Source of the DNA: Caenorhabditis remanei
Lineage: Eukaryota > Nematoda > Chromadorea > Rhabditida > Rhabditidae
Assembly: GCF_010183535.1 (NCBI RefSeq)
Contig: NC_071333.1
Location: 16,862,587-16,926,586 of the forward strand
Direction: 5' to 3'
Length of the DNA stretch: 64,000 bases
A program made the translations under genes and the position numbers. The notes beneath the pieces were generated by a model, which saw only the letters and a program-made list of their open reading frames with translations, had not been told where the DNA came from and searched no databases. Below, in pieces: positions 10,560 through 22,861 of the stretch (the stretch's first letter is position 1; every line of letters begins with the position of its first letter).

Positions 10560-13500
10560 TTTTCAAAAGGTCCCACGCACCCTTAGACACTCATTGGTTA
10601 TATGGTCGGTTATTTGAAATACTGGAAATTGATGAATGAAATTTACTTTTCAACGGAAAAGACAAAAAAAGGGGATGGTAAATTGAATTTTCAAAGTGAG
10701 TGGGAGGAGGGATGTGTCAGAAACGTGAAGAAAAGATGGAAGTGAAGAAACGACGAAGTTGAGAAGAATAAGAAGACGTCTTAGAAAAAAGGAGAAGAAG
10801 AAGAAGGCAAAGTATGAGTAGGCGTGTCGGAACAGAATCACCTGCGGAAAACGAATTTCCGTTTTGGTCAGAATGAGAGTGGTGCGGAGCGCCGCAAAAA
10901 AAAAACAACTGAATGATTCTAACTTCTTCCACACTGCAAATTTTTGGCTCAAAGTGATGTGAGTGGCGAACTATTAGGCACTTGGTGGGCTCCTAGCAGC
11001 GTCGGAAATTGGTTTCGAAGTGCGCAAAGTGTGCTATTGAGAATGTCCAAAAAGGAGAGAGCACAAAAGTTATTTTGGAAAAAAATCAGGAATGCGGTGG
11101 GGTGTCCCAGAGTTAGTTCCATTTGAAGTTGTTGTCACTCCTAATAAGAAAGACCATAACAATATATTCTCTAGAAAAAGACAAACTGGAAAGTCCAATC
11201 CATTACTAAACCGCTTTAGTAAGAATACCACCTCAATAAGCACACAAACTCTCGTCATCACAAGCAAAATCAAAAGCGAGAAAGGAGAAAAAAAAAACTT
11301 TTTTCGAAGCGAATACACCTATCTGTTGACACACAGCCATCACATAACAACTCTCCTCCCATATAAACATTTCGCCACACTTGGGCCGTGGTGCTCCGCG
11401 TCATAAATGGAGAATGAACAGGAAAGTAAGTGATAATGATAGGTATTCAGTGGAAAAGTGCAATGGAAAGAAGAGGAGAATGACAAAAGGAAAATGAAAA
11501 GAAGAAGGAGAAGCAAAACGGAGGAAAAAAAAAACAAATCGGGGGGCCCGTCCGATGGATTTGTGTGTGTTTGGTGGGCTTTGTATGTGGTTGGGTGCCG
11601 CGGCGACCGGGCGTCCTTTTCTATGGACAGAATAGAAGAAAAACTGAGAATAAGCGTTCTTGAAACTTTTATGGTAAACATTTCGAAAAGTTTTGCAAGT
11701 TTCAAAACTTATGGTTTCGGGCAAGTCGTAAATTTTGGAAGGATACTGTAGGTTATTCTGGTTTTTCTGGTTGTTTGGCTTTTTTGGTTTTGCCTGTAAG
11801 TTTGACCGGAAAAATTTGTTAAGACATTTCTCAATGCCTGAAATTAACTTAAAGTCAGAAAAACAATAACCCTACTCAAATATATGACCCAAACAAGAAA
11901 GACGGCCGGTCATTTCGAAAATTTCTCAAAATGCTTGCAAAGTTCAGTCTTGCAAAGTGGAGGTTTCTTTTTCTTGCCCCCTCCGAAACAAACAGCGCAA
12001 ACGTCAGCCCTCTGATCCCGCTCTCAAACAAATATAATCAATCGATAATCGGATTTAAGACAAAAGGAACCGAAAATGTTTCTCTTTTCACCTCACGGAA
12101 GGAATGATGATGAAAACAGAAAAGTAGGAAAAGAATAATACACTACCACTCTTCTTTTCTTCAGAGACTTCGGAGACAGGAGGACTAGGAAGAGAGAAAT
12201 GAGGAAAACGGGGCGAGAAGATTGTCTCCTCTTCAAACAGGTGAGAGTGAAACTTGTCAATGCATACAATAGACAAATATGCACATGGTAGACCTATTTT
12301 GTCCGGTAGTTTTGACGTTTCAACTATTTTTTTCCTTCTTTTCACTTATGTCAACCATCCCTTCAAAACATTTCTGGTTGGTAAGTTCTCTGTTATTAGG
12401 TTTGACGGTGGAAACCGCCAAACTTAGATATACAGAACTTTTTTTTCGATTTTGACCTGTGCTTCAGGCCAAATCAATATCAATGAACACAACGTTTCTG
12501 TGTAAAAGAATAAAAGGCCGGAGAAGGAGCTGATATTGGATATCTTGTTCAAGATTTTTGTCTGCTTCTCAGCTCCCGGGCGGATAAAAAACATATGGAG
12601 ACGGATATCGACAGAAAAATAGAGGAGCAGCAGGAAGAGAGATGGGCAGCCGTGTGAGTTTTTGATTGATCAACACCGCTGATTTTTGAAAGTTGTCCTC
12701 TTCTCTAATTTTTGCAGTTTTCTTTTGCTTAGCTCTTTTTTCTTCTATTTTGATTTACTATGGTGTTGTTGTACTAAACTAAGGCAATTTTGCAAACAAT
12801 TTTTTTTCAAAGAAGGTTTTTTTACTCTTTTCTCAAAATAAATTAACTTATTTTTTTGAACTAAAACACTTACCATATTCGAACTATTCGGTAGATCCCT
12901 TCTTGAATCCCAGAAAATTGGCATAAAATCATTGCGACGGGGTCCGGTGCGACCGGGTGAGGGAAAGAAGGAGGAATGCCGCGCGGAGAACGCCAAAACA
13001 CACCTTATTAGGTAGCAGAGTGCGGGGGAGCGCGTTTTCTTATATCCACCAGACCCTCCGCCACGTCACCCTTCACCACACGGTAAGACAAAATTGGTGG
13101 GAAGGGAAAATCTAATGACGTGTCATTCCCCCTATGTTGATGTTATCTTAAGTAGCCTTAAATGGAAAAATATTCTGATTCTGATTTTGATTCCACTAAG
13201 AAATGCTGAAACTTTTTGCTATAAATGTCCACATGATAGGAAATGTTGAAAAATATTGATCGAAAAGTGGAGAGTTTGTAAATGGAAAACGTTGCCAAAA
13301 AGTGAAAAAATGCCCTCTTCCCAAGCCAATAAAATACTATTTTGCAAGGATGATAATGGGCTAAATTTTATGTGCTGGTGTCGATGCATATTCAATTAGG
13401 AATCGATTTATGTGATCAGAGTTCAGTTTTCGTTTTCAGAGTTGATCGATACCATAACCAGAGACTGATAGGTTGGTAGATCACTATTAATAAATTTAGA

Positions 13501-16500
13501 TTGAGACATTGTTAGTTAAGCTGGACCCTCTTGCCTTGCAAATCAGGATTTTGAAATTTCACAAAAAGTGGCACCTAACAAGGGAAGTATTTAGTGACAC
13601 GGCTTTCAAACTATCTATAAATTCGGTCATAGGTACTTTTGACTACGAGGAATCCATTTCTACACTCGAAACCGGCGAAATGTCTCTGCGAGCCGAGGTA
13701 TGAGCCTCAGACTTCCCTTGTGAGTAAACCGCTATGTATATAAGAGTAAAAATGAACAGGTGAAACTGGATAAGGTGACTCAATGAGATGGAGGCAACAT
13801 TACAATACTGCCAGGTAGTACACTCGGAGCCAACCTGTGCCGCTCCCCAAGTCTCAAATGAAACAGTTCGGAATGTCCACCTTCTCCCAACCTCCATCGG
13901 CGCTCTTCAATTGCGCTTTCTTTTTTTCTCATCCCCTCTACAAATTTCAATCTATCTACAGCACTTCGATCGTTCCGGCAGCCGTGTAACGTCCAATTTT
14001 GGGTGTGCCGTTTTTGGCCCCGTCTCCCGTCCCGTCCCCATCGACAGATAATGTGCCATGTTTACATAGATGGGACATAGACAAGTTGATGATAAGCAAA
14101 GAAACGATGAATGAAAGACATAATGACTGTCTTAAGATATTAGTCATCGTCGCAACTATTATGGGAACAGAGGAGAGAAAAAAGAACTAAGAATATTGAA
14201 TTTATAAAGCAGTGTAGCCACATCCCTTAACATAATGAGACTAAAAGTAATTTAATAATGACGAAGAAGGGGAAAATATGTGAAAAGAGAAATCTTCTCC
14301 AAAAATTCCGAGAGGATGCGGGTCCCAAATTTTCTCACACCTACGTTTAAAGATAAGACTCAAATTTCAAAAAAAAAATCACTTTTTCAAAAAAACAGAA
14401 AACCAGTTCACATTTTCAAGAAAGCAAAGACTACATTTCTATTCCTTTCATTCAAACCTTTTTGAAACCAACCCACGTGACAATATGAATTTCAAAACTG
14501 ATGTTGGTGTCTAGATGTCTATCAGCTAAAGTTTATTATTCAAAAATGACATAGGGCGTACTGAAAGTCTAAGGAAATTTAAAAAACCATCGCCATGAAG
14601 AACAGAAGGAACAGAAGGAAGTAGAAATGATTTCATGAATACTGCTATCAATCAATTTGGTCGTTAACCTCTTTTCCCCTTCCATTTTTATCACTGCACT
14701 TTTCACCGCATTCGTTTACAAAATGAATTGATTAAATCATGAAGACCAAATTATGTGAACGAAATGAACTGAGATGGCGGAAAAGTAACTGTTGTTTGGT
14801 GGTATGTAGCAGGAAATGGGGGTCGGGAAGGGAGAGGGGTTAAAATCAGGTTTTCTACAAATGAGATAGTTATGACATTGAATGGAAGGTAAAGTTGAGA
14901 GCGGAGGGAAACAAAATTGAAAACAAGCGAGAGTGTTTCAAAAATATTGGAAAGGAAACTCATTGAAAATCGGAGAATTTTTCATTTCTGGGTTATTTTT
15001 CAATTTATTTGGAGTTATGAGAAATGGATAGACTAGAGATTGACTAGGGAAATTCAATTCTGTTTTTTGTCCAGACAAATATTTGAGTTATGTGCAATTG
15101 GTAACCCAATTTCAGTGGTTAATGTGAATGCACAATTTTCTGCTCGATTTCTGATAATGTGGCAGAAATAAATGTTTTATACCACGTTTTTCCATTTTTC
15201 TGGATTCCACATGTAGTTATCAACAAACATACGTTGCAAAGCTCAAAATATTAGAAATAAGTAGTTTTGCCGGACAGCATCCTGGCGCATCGTCTAGATC
15301 CACCGAAGCTCGTCGTGCCAAGTGAGACGATTGCTGTCGTCGTTCTCCTATCACCACTGACATTTTACTTTCTGAACGGTATTCAATTTTTAAAAGATTT
15401 TATCTTAGTAATTGAGAAACGATACAAGTTGAGAAGAAAATAATAGAAAAGAGATGAAAGAAGCTTGGTGCAATGTTTCATTTGTCAAAAAATAGGAAAA
15501 ACTAGGAATCCGAGAGAGAAATGAAAAGAAAAAAAAAGATGGGAAGAAAAAAGCAATGAGTGACCATAGACCGGTTGATTGTGTGATTCAGTCAGGAGAA
15601 TGGATTGCGGTCAGTGGAGGAAAAGTGCAAAACATATTTATTTGCATTCAGGCAGATCAACCCGCGTTGGCCTCATTATTTGCATGGTTTTTGAGATGGA
15701 GTTGATTTTTTATTTTATTTCAAAATAAGTGAGGCTTATTTGAGGTCAAAATGATTCGATGAAAGAGAAAGAGAGCATAAAATGATTCTTCAGCGTTCAG
15801 TAGATGCGTTGCTTCGCGCTAAGTATTATGTTTCTTGCATTGTTCGCGCAGACCAGCCGGGTGTATTGGGCTCGGAACCACAGGTATGCAATTGAAAGAA
15901 AAAGAACGAAAAGAGGGCCTACCTCCCCTTATTTGCTCAAGCCTCTCCAAACTATCCACTGCTACCGCTTTCTATCTTTCCCCGTCACTCACAACTAACT
16001 ACAACAATTTTATTTGGTTTAAGGACACAAAATATTATGTTACCCCCACTATGTGTTATCGACACTTGTTCTTGGCGGAGTTTGTAGGTTCTGTAGGTTC
16101 TATTAGTTACTATTGGCTTGAAATACGGTTTTAGGCAGGCTTGCAAAATTTCGTCCCGGTGAAGAAGTTTGCCGGCACGGAGTCAAAAATGTGCACAATT
16201 TTAACAACATTTTTTAAAAAATTTTGAAATTTTTATCAAAAGAGTTTTATTGATAATTGAAAACATAGTAGAATATTCTTTTTTTTGGCAAAAAAAATCA
16301 ACAAAAAATTCAAAAAATTCAAAACTTCCAGTTTTGGTACTGAGAACCGGCTCGTTCCGAGTCTGGTTTTATAAATTGAAAAAATCTAGTGAGTCACTTA
16401 AAAAACCTTTCCGAAAAACTGAAATACATTCAATTCTAATATTTCAAGTATCCGCTAGCTCCAAAAACAACGGAACAAGGTTTATGCTTCTCTATTTTTG

Positions 16501-19500
16501 TTTTTCTTATTCAGCATACTCACCAAAAAACATCGTGTTATGAAAACAACTAAATATGACGGATCTTATTAACCTAGCACTCTAACTGAACAGTTTTTTG
16601 ATAACGTAACAACTTTGAGCACGGTTTTGAAACTGTGAAACTTTTTGAAGCTGTGACTTGTGAGCGTTGTGAATGAAAATATTCATATTTACAAGTTTCA
16701 GGAAGAAACCACGGAAAAAATATGCGATAAGTTAGTGCATTGTCTCAAAACTAGCGAATGACATCAAAACTGATAAAGACGACCCTACCCATCGTATATT
16801 TAGTCCTTTTGATTCCGGTAAATAAAGAAGAATGAGAAGAGTAAGAACAGGAAAACCGTGTGGTTGTATCAGGTGTGTGTCTAGTGTGAACAACACATGA
16901 AAAAGAAAAAAGTTAGAAAACTTCAATATTTGCTCTACGATTTCCTTACCTCCCACAGTTCGTATTCTTCTACACTTTTTTTGTGAAATAAACTACAAGT
17001 TTGCTCAATATTTTGTCATCTCATCACACTGTAGGCACACACAAAAATGCACATACTTACTGGGAGAATAGAGGGTGTCTAACAAAAGATCAGTCGGTAC
17101 TGTTGAGGTTTGGATTTTGCGAACTTTGAAGTTTTGTTAGTCTGGCTCGGAATGTTGCGAGAAAAAGTGTACACGTAGTTTGTAGCAAACTTGTCACGGG
17201 CTGGGCCGGGCCGAATTCGGAATTGTTCTCGGGCCGGCTCTTGGTTTAAAAAGCAGAAACTGAAATTTTTAGAATCTTATACCGAAAATGTCTATATTTT
17301 TACTTTACCTTAGAATTTAATCAAGAAGTAGTTATGCATCAAGAAATTGAATTTTTAATGTAAAATTTCAAAAAACTTCAAAAAAAGTGGTAAGCGCCGG
17401 ACCTGGCCGACGGGATGAGCCGGGTCGGGTCAAAATTTGACAAGCTTGGTTCGTAGTTCAAACCGTTTAAGTGACTTAATAGCGAAAAATTATTTCCAGG
17501 ACAAGAAACTTGAGATCGAAACATCAATTTTCTTCAGCTTATCTAAAAACTGTTACGAATGATAAGCTTAACCTCATATGGAAGAAATTATAATCAAACG
17601 TCATCATATACGTGAAAAAAGTGAAGACGACGGAACTGATAAAATGAAAAAATTGTGGAAAGTGCCAAACTCGAACAATCAGAAATCATGTGAACCTGGA
17701 GTATCGTCAATGCTGATTATTTTGATTTTAATATAAAAATCTTAAATGAAAAAATAAGTAAAAAAAAAATCGGCAAGATTTTGTACCTAGTACGTTATTT
17801 TATAAGAAAGTTGATCGTTCTCAGACATCAGTTGTTGTTGTTGTTCCGGCACACACAAAAACACAATATACCTCTCAAAAGAAAACTAGCTGTTGGTTCT
17901 TTGAGTACATGACAACGTAACCAGATCCAAACGACAGATATCAAAGGAATGTGAATAAAAGTGAGAAGTAAGGGAGTGCGACTACTAACAAGCCATCCAA
18001 ATTACCGAATAGGGGAGTGGGGATGAATAAGAACGATATGAATGAATAAACACTTTTTTGTTTGTTGCAAACAAGTTCTTCTTCTTTTACTATCCACACC
18101 AACATGTGGTGTTACTGACAATTTGCATAAATCTATTGGTGCGGCGAGGTGAAGGAAGAATAAGAAACAAATTCAAATTTCTTTTCTCACTTTGTTGCAG
18201 AAAGAATCGGTGAGAAGAAAATTTGAATAGAAGAATCACGTTGGCGCCATCTGTCTGAGGTACCGAGCGGTGTGGAATGAGAAGGTCGCCCCTCCTGCCT
18301 TTGAACAAAAAAACAAGATAAATAAGTGTGGCGGACCCAGTTGGAGATGAGATGGGCACGTTAGACAACAACTAAACTTCTCAGAAGACAGCAAGAAAAA
18401 AAAACTAAAAAACTATTTTGCGTGAAAAACAATAGGATCCCATACAAGACACGCGGTGGGAAAAAAGGGAATAAAAAGATGATGAGGATGATGAGGATAC
18501 GCATAGTTATTGGAGAAGGATGAGAAACTGAGATAAGAGGAAAAGGCGCTTCTTTTTCTCCAAGAAATCGCCTTCGGCTAGTTTTTGCTTCCGCGTATCT
18601 CAGGAGACTGGCCGCGTCTTGGACGCTACTAGCGGTACAGGCCAAACCTATTCATCACCACTTTTTAATGGGCTATCGCAGTTTCGTGACGTAACGACAA
18701 TGGGTACCTTTGGGGAAAAGGTGGCCTGGACGAAACGCCAGAAAAAATGAAAACTTTGTTTGAAAACTTGAAAAAAAGAGTCTTTAGTTAAGTTTTAGTA
18801 AAAAACAACTATTTGGTCTACAGTTCCACTACTAGTTAGTTGCTCAAAGATCCCAGGAGCACCACGTTTTGTTTTTCAAAAATATTTGTGGTATTGCCAT
18901 AGACAAATAAAGTAAAACTGCCCAAAAAATTGTTCAAGATAAAATAATGCCTAAAATAAACCAAATAAGACAATAGATGAGTAAGGATTCATTTTCATTG
19001 ATAACCGCCCATTTCATCACTGGCCAGCTTGAATCAAATGATGTGTTCTGTACTTAATGTCACATTTAGCCTCCAGATCACGTCATATTTTTTAGAACTT
19101 TTGAGTAGCCGACCCGACATCTACCAACACGTGCTCAAAAAGTTCATCTTAGTGTACACAGCTCATCCGCCAACGTATCTTATCCCATCACATTGAGTGG
19201 TGTTTCAAAATCTTCGAAATTTTCAAAACTTTCAAAATCAACTAGATATACGAAACACAAAGGTACACATTTTGAAGAATTTTTATGTTTACCAGCATTA
19301 TTTGGCACTTTTCAAACCGACCACACAAGAGAAAATAGTTTGTAAGACTGTGAGAAAGAATTCCAGCGAACAATTCAAGGTTGAAAACTGAAAACTTTGA
19401 AGAAAGAAAGAATACTAATAAAATGAACCATTCAATTCAAATAAAATCTATTCTATGTATTGAAATAAGGAAAAATGGATGAGTCAACGGGAAGATACGA

Positions 19501-22500
19501 ACGAATGTTTCATGGAATAGATGCATGACAACCGGAAATTGCAATTTATAGTTTTCGGAAAAATTGAGGAGAGGGGGCGAAATTGTGGAGAAATTAAAAG
19601 AGAGATATAGTGGACCGATGTTCCAATTGAGAAGTCCGGTTGGATAGCTGTGTCATAAATTTTATGTTTCAGAACAAATTGAGATTAATTATTCGAATAA
19701 GTTTTCAGTTCAAAATTTCTCTACCACTACGACTACTACGTACGTACTTCTCTATTTCTCGTTCTCTCTTTATTTTGATTATGATCATAAACGGTTTCGT
19801 TATCAGTTAATGCACGTTCAGTCATCTCCTCTTTTTCTTTTTATGTTATCTTATCACTTTCATCCGGAAGGTAACGGAAACCACTAGGAGATGTACACTT
19901 GTGAGAGACCAGAAAGTAATGAGAACCGGAAGAACTTTTAAAGAAAGAAAAAAGTTCTTATTGAAAAACAAAATGAATAATATAATACAACTGGTAATCT
20001 TGGTCAAGTAGTAGAAGAAAAGTCTTGAGAATGAAAATGAGAGAAAGAGAGACGGGATTCAGGTCAACTACTAACAATCCTAATTGTGCGACCCACTAGT
20101 TAATTTTCGGAAGAAATTGAAGGGGGTATTGTGGTGAAGATGGCCAAACAAAAGAACTCCCGGGGTATTATAAGAGTCTTATTTGGAAAAGTCGAAAAAT
20201 AGTATTTTTTAAATACTAACACAAAAAAAGAGAAAGCGGATGATCCCACAAAACGAGGTTGGACCAATTCTGGTCCTTCAGTGAAGTGACCGAATTTCGG
20301 AGCACTCTAGAAAATTTAATGGATGAAAAAAGCGAAAAAAAATTCTAAATGAGATTGATGACTGAATTTTCAGAATGTTAGTGTTAGGAATGTCTAACCA
20401 TAGGAAAATATTGGTTACAATTGTTACCTCAAACATTCCAACCAACAAACATAACATCACTTTTGAATTAAATGCAAGACAAAGGAAAACTCAAAGAAAG
20501 TGAATTGAATAAGTCGAATTCCATTGGAAAACAAAAAGTTACACTAAACGTAAGACCCACAGCTGAGAAAAAATGGGGCAGTCACATCTGCATGTGACAA
20601 ACGTTGCGCCAAGTGCTCTTTTCTTCCTCTCTGCTCGTTTGAATTGTCATTTTGAAACAATGTGATTCCGAAAAGTTTTACGACAACCCAGTAGTCTAGT
20701 AGTCAATCAAAAAACAAGGATTTCTTGTTGCTACACAAGAGATTTTTACACTTTGGGAAAGAAATCTATATCGAAAATGCAACAATTAAATCCGTTATCC
20801 GCCGCGTAGTCTGGGTCATGACCAGTGACACATAACTAGTTTTTTATTAAAACAAAAAGAAAAACGAAAAATGACATGTCGGTGGTCAAAAAGCAACAAT
20901 TAGCTAACGGTTGTCGGATATGTGACGTTGCGAAGATGCCAATCATTTTTCAAAGCGTTTTTGACTCATTCATGCGTGTTCTAAACTGAATTAAGCAGTC
21001 ACACTCATCGACATACCGTATCTATATGATTTTCGATGTTTTAGAACACAATGATGAGGGAGGAATTCACACATTTTCTAAATAATCTATTGGTGTTGGT
21101 TGGTCTAAACAATTTTGATAACGAACAACAACAATAATAATAAAACGGGCGGAAGGAATACGAGATGAGGGAACAGGGTGGCCGCAACCTACAATAGAAA
21201 TGCGTGACGAAGCGAATATAATAAAACGACGATTAAATTCGGTTAGAACTACGATTCGGACACATTCAACCTCCTCCTTTTACTTTTAGCGGGTAGATAT
21301 TATCTAACTTTGATTTTAATCGCGGTCAAATATTTGAAACGGTTATTAGATCAGTTTTTGTATATAACCGGGAAAACATTAACAGGAAGGGAATTCCAGC
21401 AAGATAATAAACGGTTGGGAGCACTCAATTAGGAGTTGTTAGACAAAACAAAATTGACATTATTTTTATTATCACTCACTTTCTCAGAACACGAAAAACG
21501 AGAACGTAACTATATCTTGATAACTGACTAGAGGCTTATCGTAACTATTTATTGGTGGCAATCTCCCATTATTTTTCGATATTGCCCACTAATACCGGCA
21601 TGATTCAAAAACCTGACCCAATAAAAGAAACGGTTGCAATCAAAAAGGCAATATAATAAACATAGTAATAAAAACGTAAGCGGTGAGCTTGTTTCATCCC
21701 TACCGCAACATTAAACACAACCTCCTCCTCCACCCGTCGAGAAGCAGTCGGCAAAGTGCCTTCATTATTGAAGAGGGGGGGTCACCTTCAAGATACAACG
21801 GACCACTGGTCATTACACCTAGAGAATGTCGGCAGTGTTCTACCTGAGAGAGACACAGAAAGTGGACGACGCGTGTTCGGATCAAGACAAAGCGACTTGT
21901 AGAGGTAGACGGATTGCGCAATGTGTTCTATCCGATCTATCCAACAAATCCGGATTTCTTATCGTTTCTGTTTAGATAGGAATCTTGAGGATGGCTTTGA
22001 GATTCTTTTTGTTTTAAAGAACACATCGGAAAATTGCTTTGTGTGAAATGAGAGTTTCAAAAATCACCTTTCTTGTCCTTTTCTCATTGCTGCTTGCTCG
22101 AAGCCTTGTTCTTGTTCCCATTCGTATTTATTTTCACATAAGATAAATTAATCCCTCATTCAATTCTCCCATTTGGTGTCACCAACAATATTAATGAGTG
22201 TTTGTACAGCGATCATGATACCTTGAAACCCATGGCCAAACCACCTGCTCTCCCTGATTTCCCTCCCAAGACACAAAAGAAAATGAAAAGAGAGCGTACC
22301 CGATGAACCAGCCGACCGTATCGCGGAAATAATCCGGCAGCCTATTCAGGATTCCCTTTTGGTGATTATGTGGATGAGAGGGCGTTTGAGCAGAAGCGGT
22401 TGATGTTGATACTCGACCAGGCTCCGATGCGGATTGTTGATGGTGTGGTCCGGATGGTGTTATTGGATCTGAACCTGAAAACATCATACTTGTCAAGGCA

Positions 22501-22861
22501 CAGCATTGGAAAATTTTAAAAAGCCCGTCCAGCCCAAAGGTCCGGCTTCAAAAAAAGAACCAATTAAATAAAAACATTTTTTGAAATTTTTACAATTTTT
22601 CATCGAAAATGTAAACAATTTTGATGATTTTTCAAAATTTCTTAAATTTCTGAATAATTGCCAAAAACTTGACCTTTTTGCAAAAAAAATTTAAAAATTG
22701 AGTTTTGAAATTTGGCGCCAAATAGCCGGGGCTTTCGGGCTCAGGTTTCGACAAGTATGGAAAAGGTGAAGAATTTTCCAGAAGAAAAAAACAATATTTC
22801 GCAACTCACTGGAAAAATCTTCCGCGCTAATGTTGGTAGCTTTCTCGGTCGGATGTCCCAT
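8690..22861 (-). CDS. MOB2-type kinase activator, long isoform (356 aa)
   Basis: Exons in transcript order: 22861-22810, 22474-22300, 10268-10100, 9653-9368, 9317-9097 and 8857-8690. All junctions agree in phase (1071 nt). The two distal exons give a Ser/Pro/His-rich leader. The last three encode a Mob1/phocein domain. It shows the zinc ligands C-x4-C (in CTQQSCPHM) and H-x4-H (in GHMYLKHW), plus FPTKYG and FNLLDPK, which resemble vertebrate MOB2 more than MOB1. MOB2 proteins bind NDR/LATS-family kinases; the worm partner would be a SAX-1-type NDR kinase (inference). The last exon adds a short Ser/Pro-rich tail not found in MOB1. I believe this is F09A5.4, but that is memory. The 12-kb intron holds repeats, two further first exons and a possible nested gene. 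Confidence 0.7.
10560..15232. other. MOB gene introns and internal promoters, otherwise non-coding
   Basis: AT-rich with polypurine and polypyrimidine stretches at 10.7-10.9, 11.4-11.6 and 12.1-12.3 kb, which produce overlapping frames on both strands. Apart from the alternative first exon at 12874-12924 I see no segment with splice-compatible coding character. Confidence 0.5.
12874..12924 (-). CDS. alternative first exon of the MOB gene (17 codons)
   Basis: ATG at 12924 opens MPIFWDSRRDLPNSSNM, then a consensus GTAAGT donor at phase 0. Phase 0 does not fit the exon at 10268 but fits the one at 9653 exactly. That gives a 241-residue isoform that skips the Thr/Ala-rich exon and is mostly MOB domain. 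The DNA just upstream on the minus strand is GC-richer than its surroundings, as a promoter would be. The splice is inferred from phase, with no transcript evidence. Confidence 0.5.
15233..15363 (-). CDS. alternative first exon of the MOB gene (43 codons)
   Basis: ATG at 15363 starts MSVVIGERRQQSSHLARR, followed by ASVDLDDAPGC and a strong GTATGT donor at phase 2, the phase the acceptor at 10268 requires. The LARRAS segment resembles a basophilic-kinase site, so this N-terminus could be regulated by phosphorylation (inference). The joined isoform would add this leader to the Thr/Ala-rich exon and the MOB domain. Confidence 0.5.
15804..16087 (+). CDS. candidate small secreted peptide, 47 aa, nested in the MOB intron
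   Basis: ATG at 15804 begins MRCFALSIMFLALFAQTS, a clear signal-peptide profile (basic N-region, hydrophobic core, small residues before the cut). Exon 1 (15804-15883) ends in a good GTATGC donor at phase 2. A TTTAAG acceptor opens exon 2 (16024-16087), which gives a short tail with a C-x4-C pair (LCVIDTCSW) and a stop. Just before the ATG, TTCTTCAGCGTTCAG looks like a trans- or cis-splice acceptor. The signal-peptide exon is the persuasive part; the second exon is a guess and the true acceptor may lie elsewhere. The Cys pair resembles disulphide-ring neuropeptides, but I recognise no family. Confidence 0.35.
16088..22299. other. long MOB-gene intron, non-coding
   Basis: AT-rich sequence with one clear repeat (17187-17456) and GAT-triplet runs near 18480. 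A minus-strand frame at 18361-18645 starts with an Ala/Ser-rich stretch but has no donor in the phase needed to join the MOB gene. A weaker CCGG-bordered segment near 16130-16390 may be a decayed repeat. Nothing else supports a gene. Confidence 0.5.
17187..17456. repeat. TIR element, CTTGTCA-ended, GGGCCGGGCC type
   Basis: The left end reads ACTTGTCACGGGCTGGGCCG and the right end CGGGTCAAAATTTGACAAGC, so CTTGTCA faces TGACAAG with CCGG-rich arms and an AT-rich core of about 200 bp. The same design recurs in this window at 22484, 27628, 35086, 46262 and 52066. The structure is that of a non-autonomous DNA transposon (MITE); no ORF is inside. Confidence 0.65.
22484..22759. repeat. TIR element in the first MOB intron
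   Basis: It starts CATACTTGTC and ends GACAAGTATG, a perfect 10-bp terminal inverted repeat. The left arm has a CCCG run and GGTCCGGCTTC; the right arm has GGCGCCAAATAGCCGGGG. The AT-rich centre (TTTTTCATCGAAAATGT, GATGATTTTTC) matches the elements at 35086 and 46262. It nearly fills the 334-bp intron between the first two long-isoform MOB exons. Confidence 0.75.

Noticed and set aside
18361..18645. Minus-strand frame starting MACTASSVQDAASLL as another MOB first exon
   Set aside because: The opening looks coding, but no consensus donor in phase 2 or phase 0 follows before the sequence turns hydrophobic and low-complexity.
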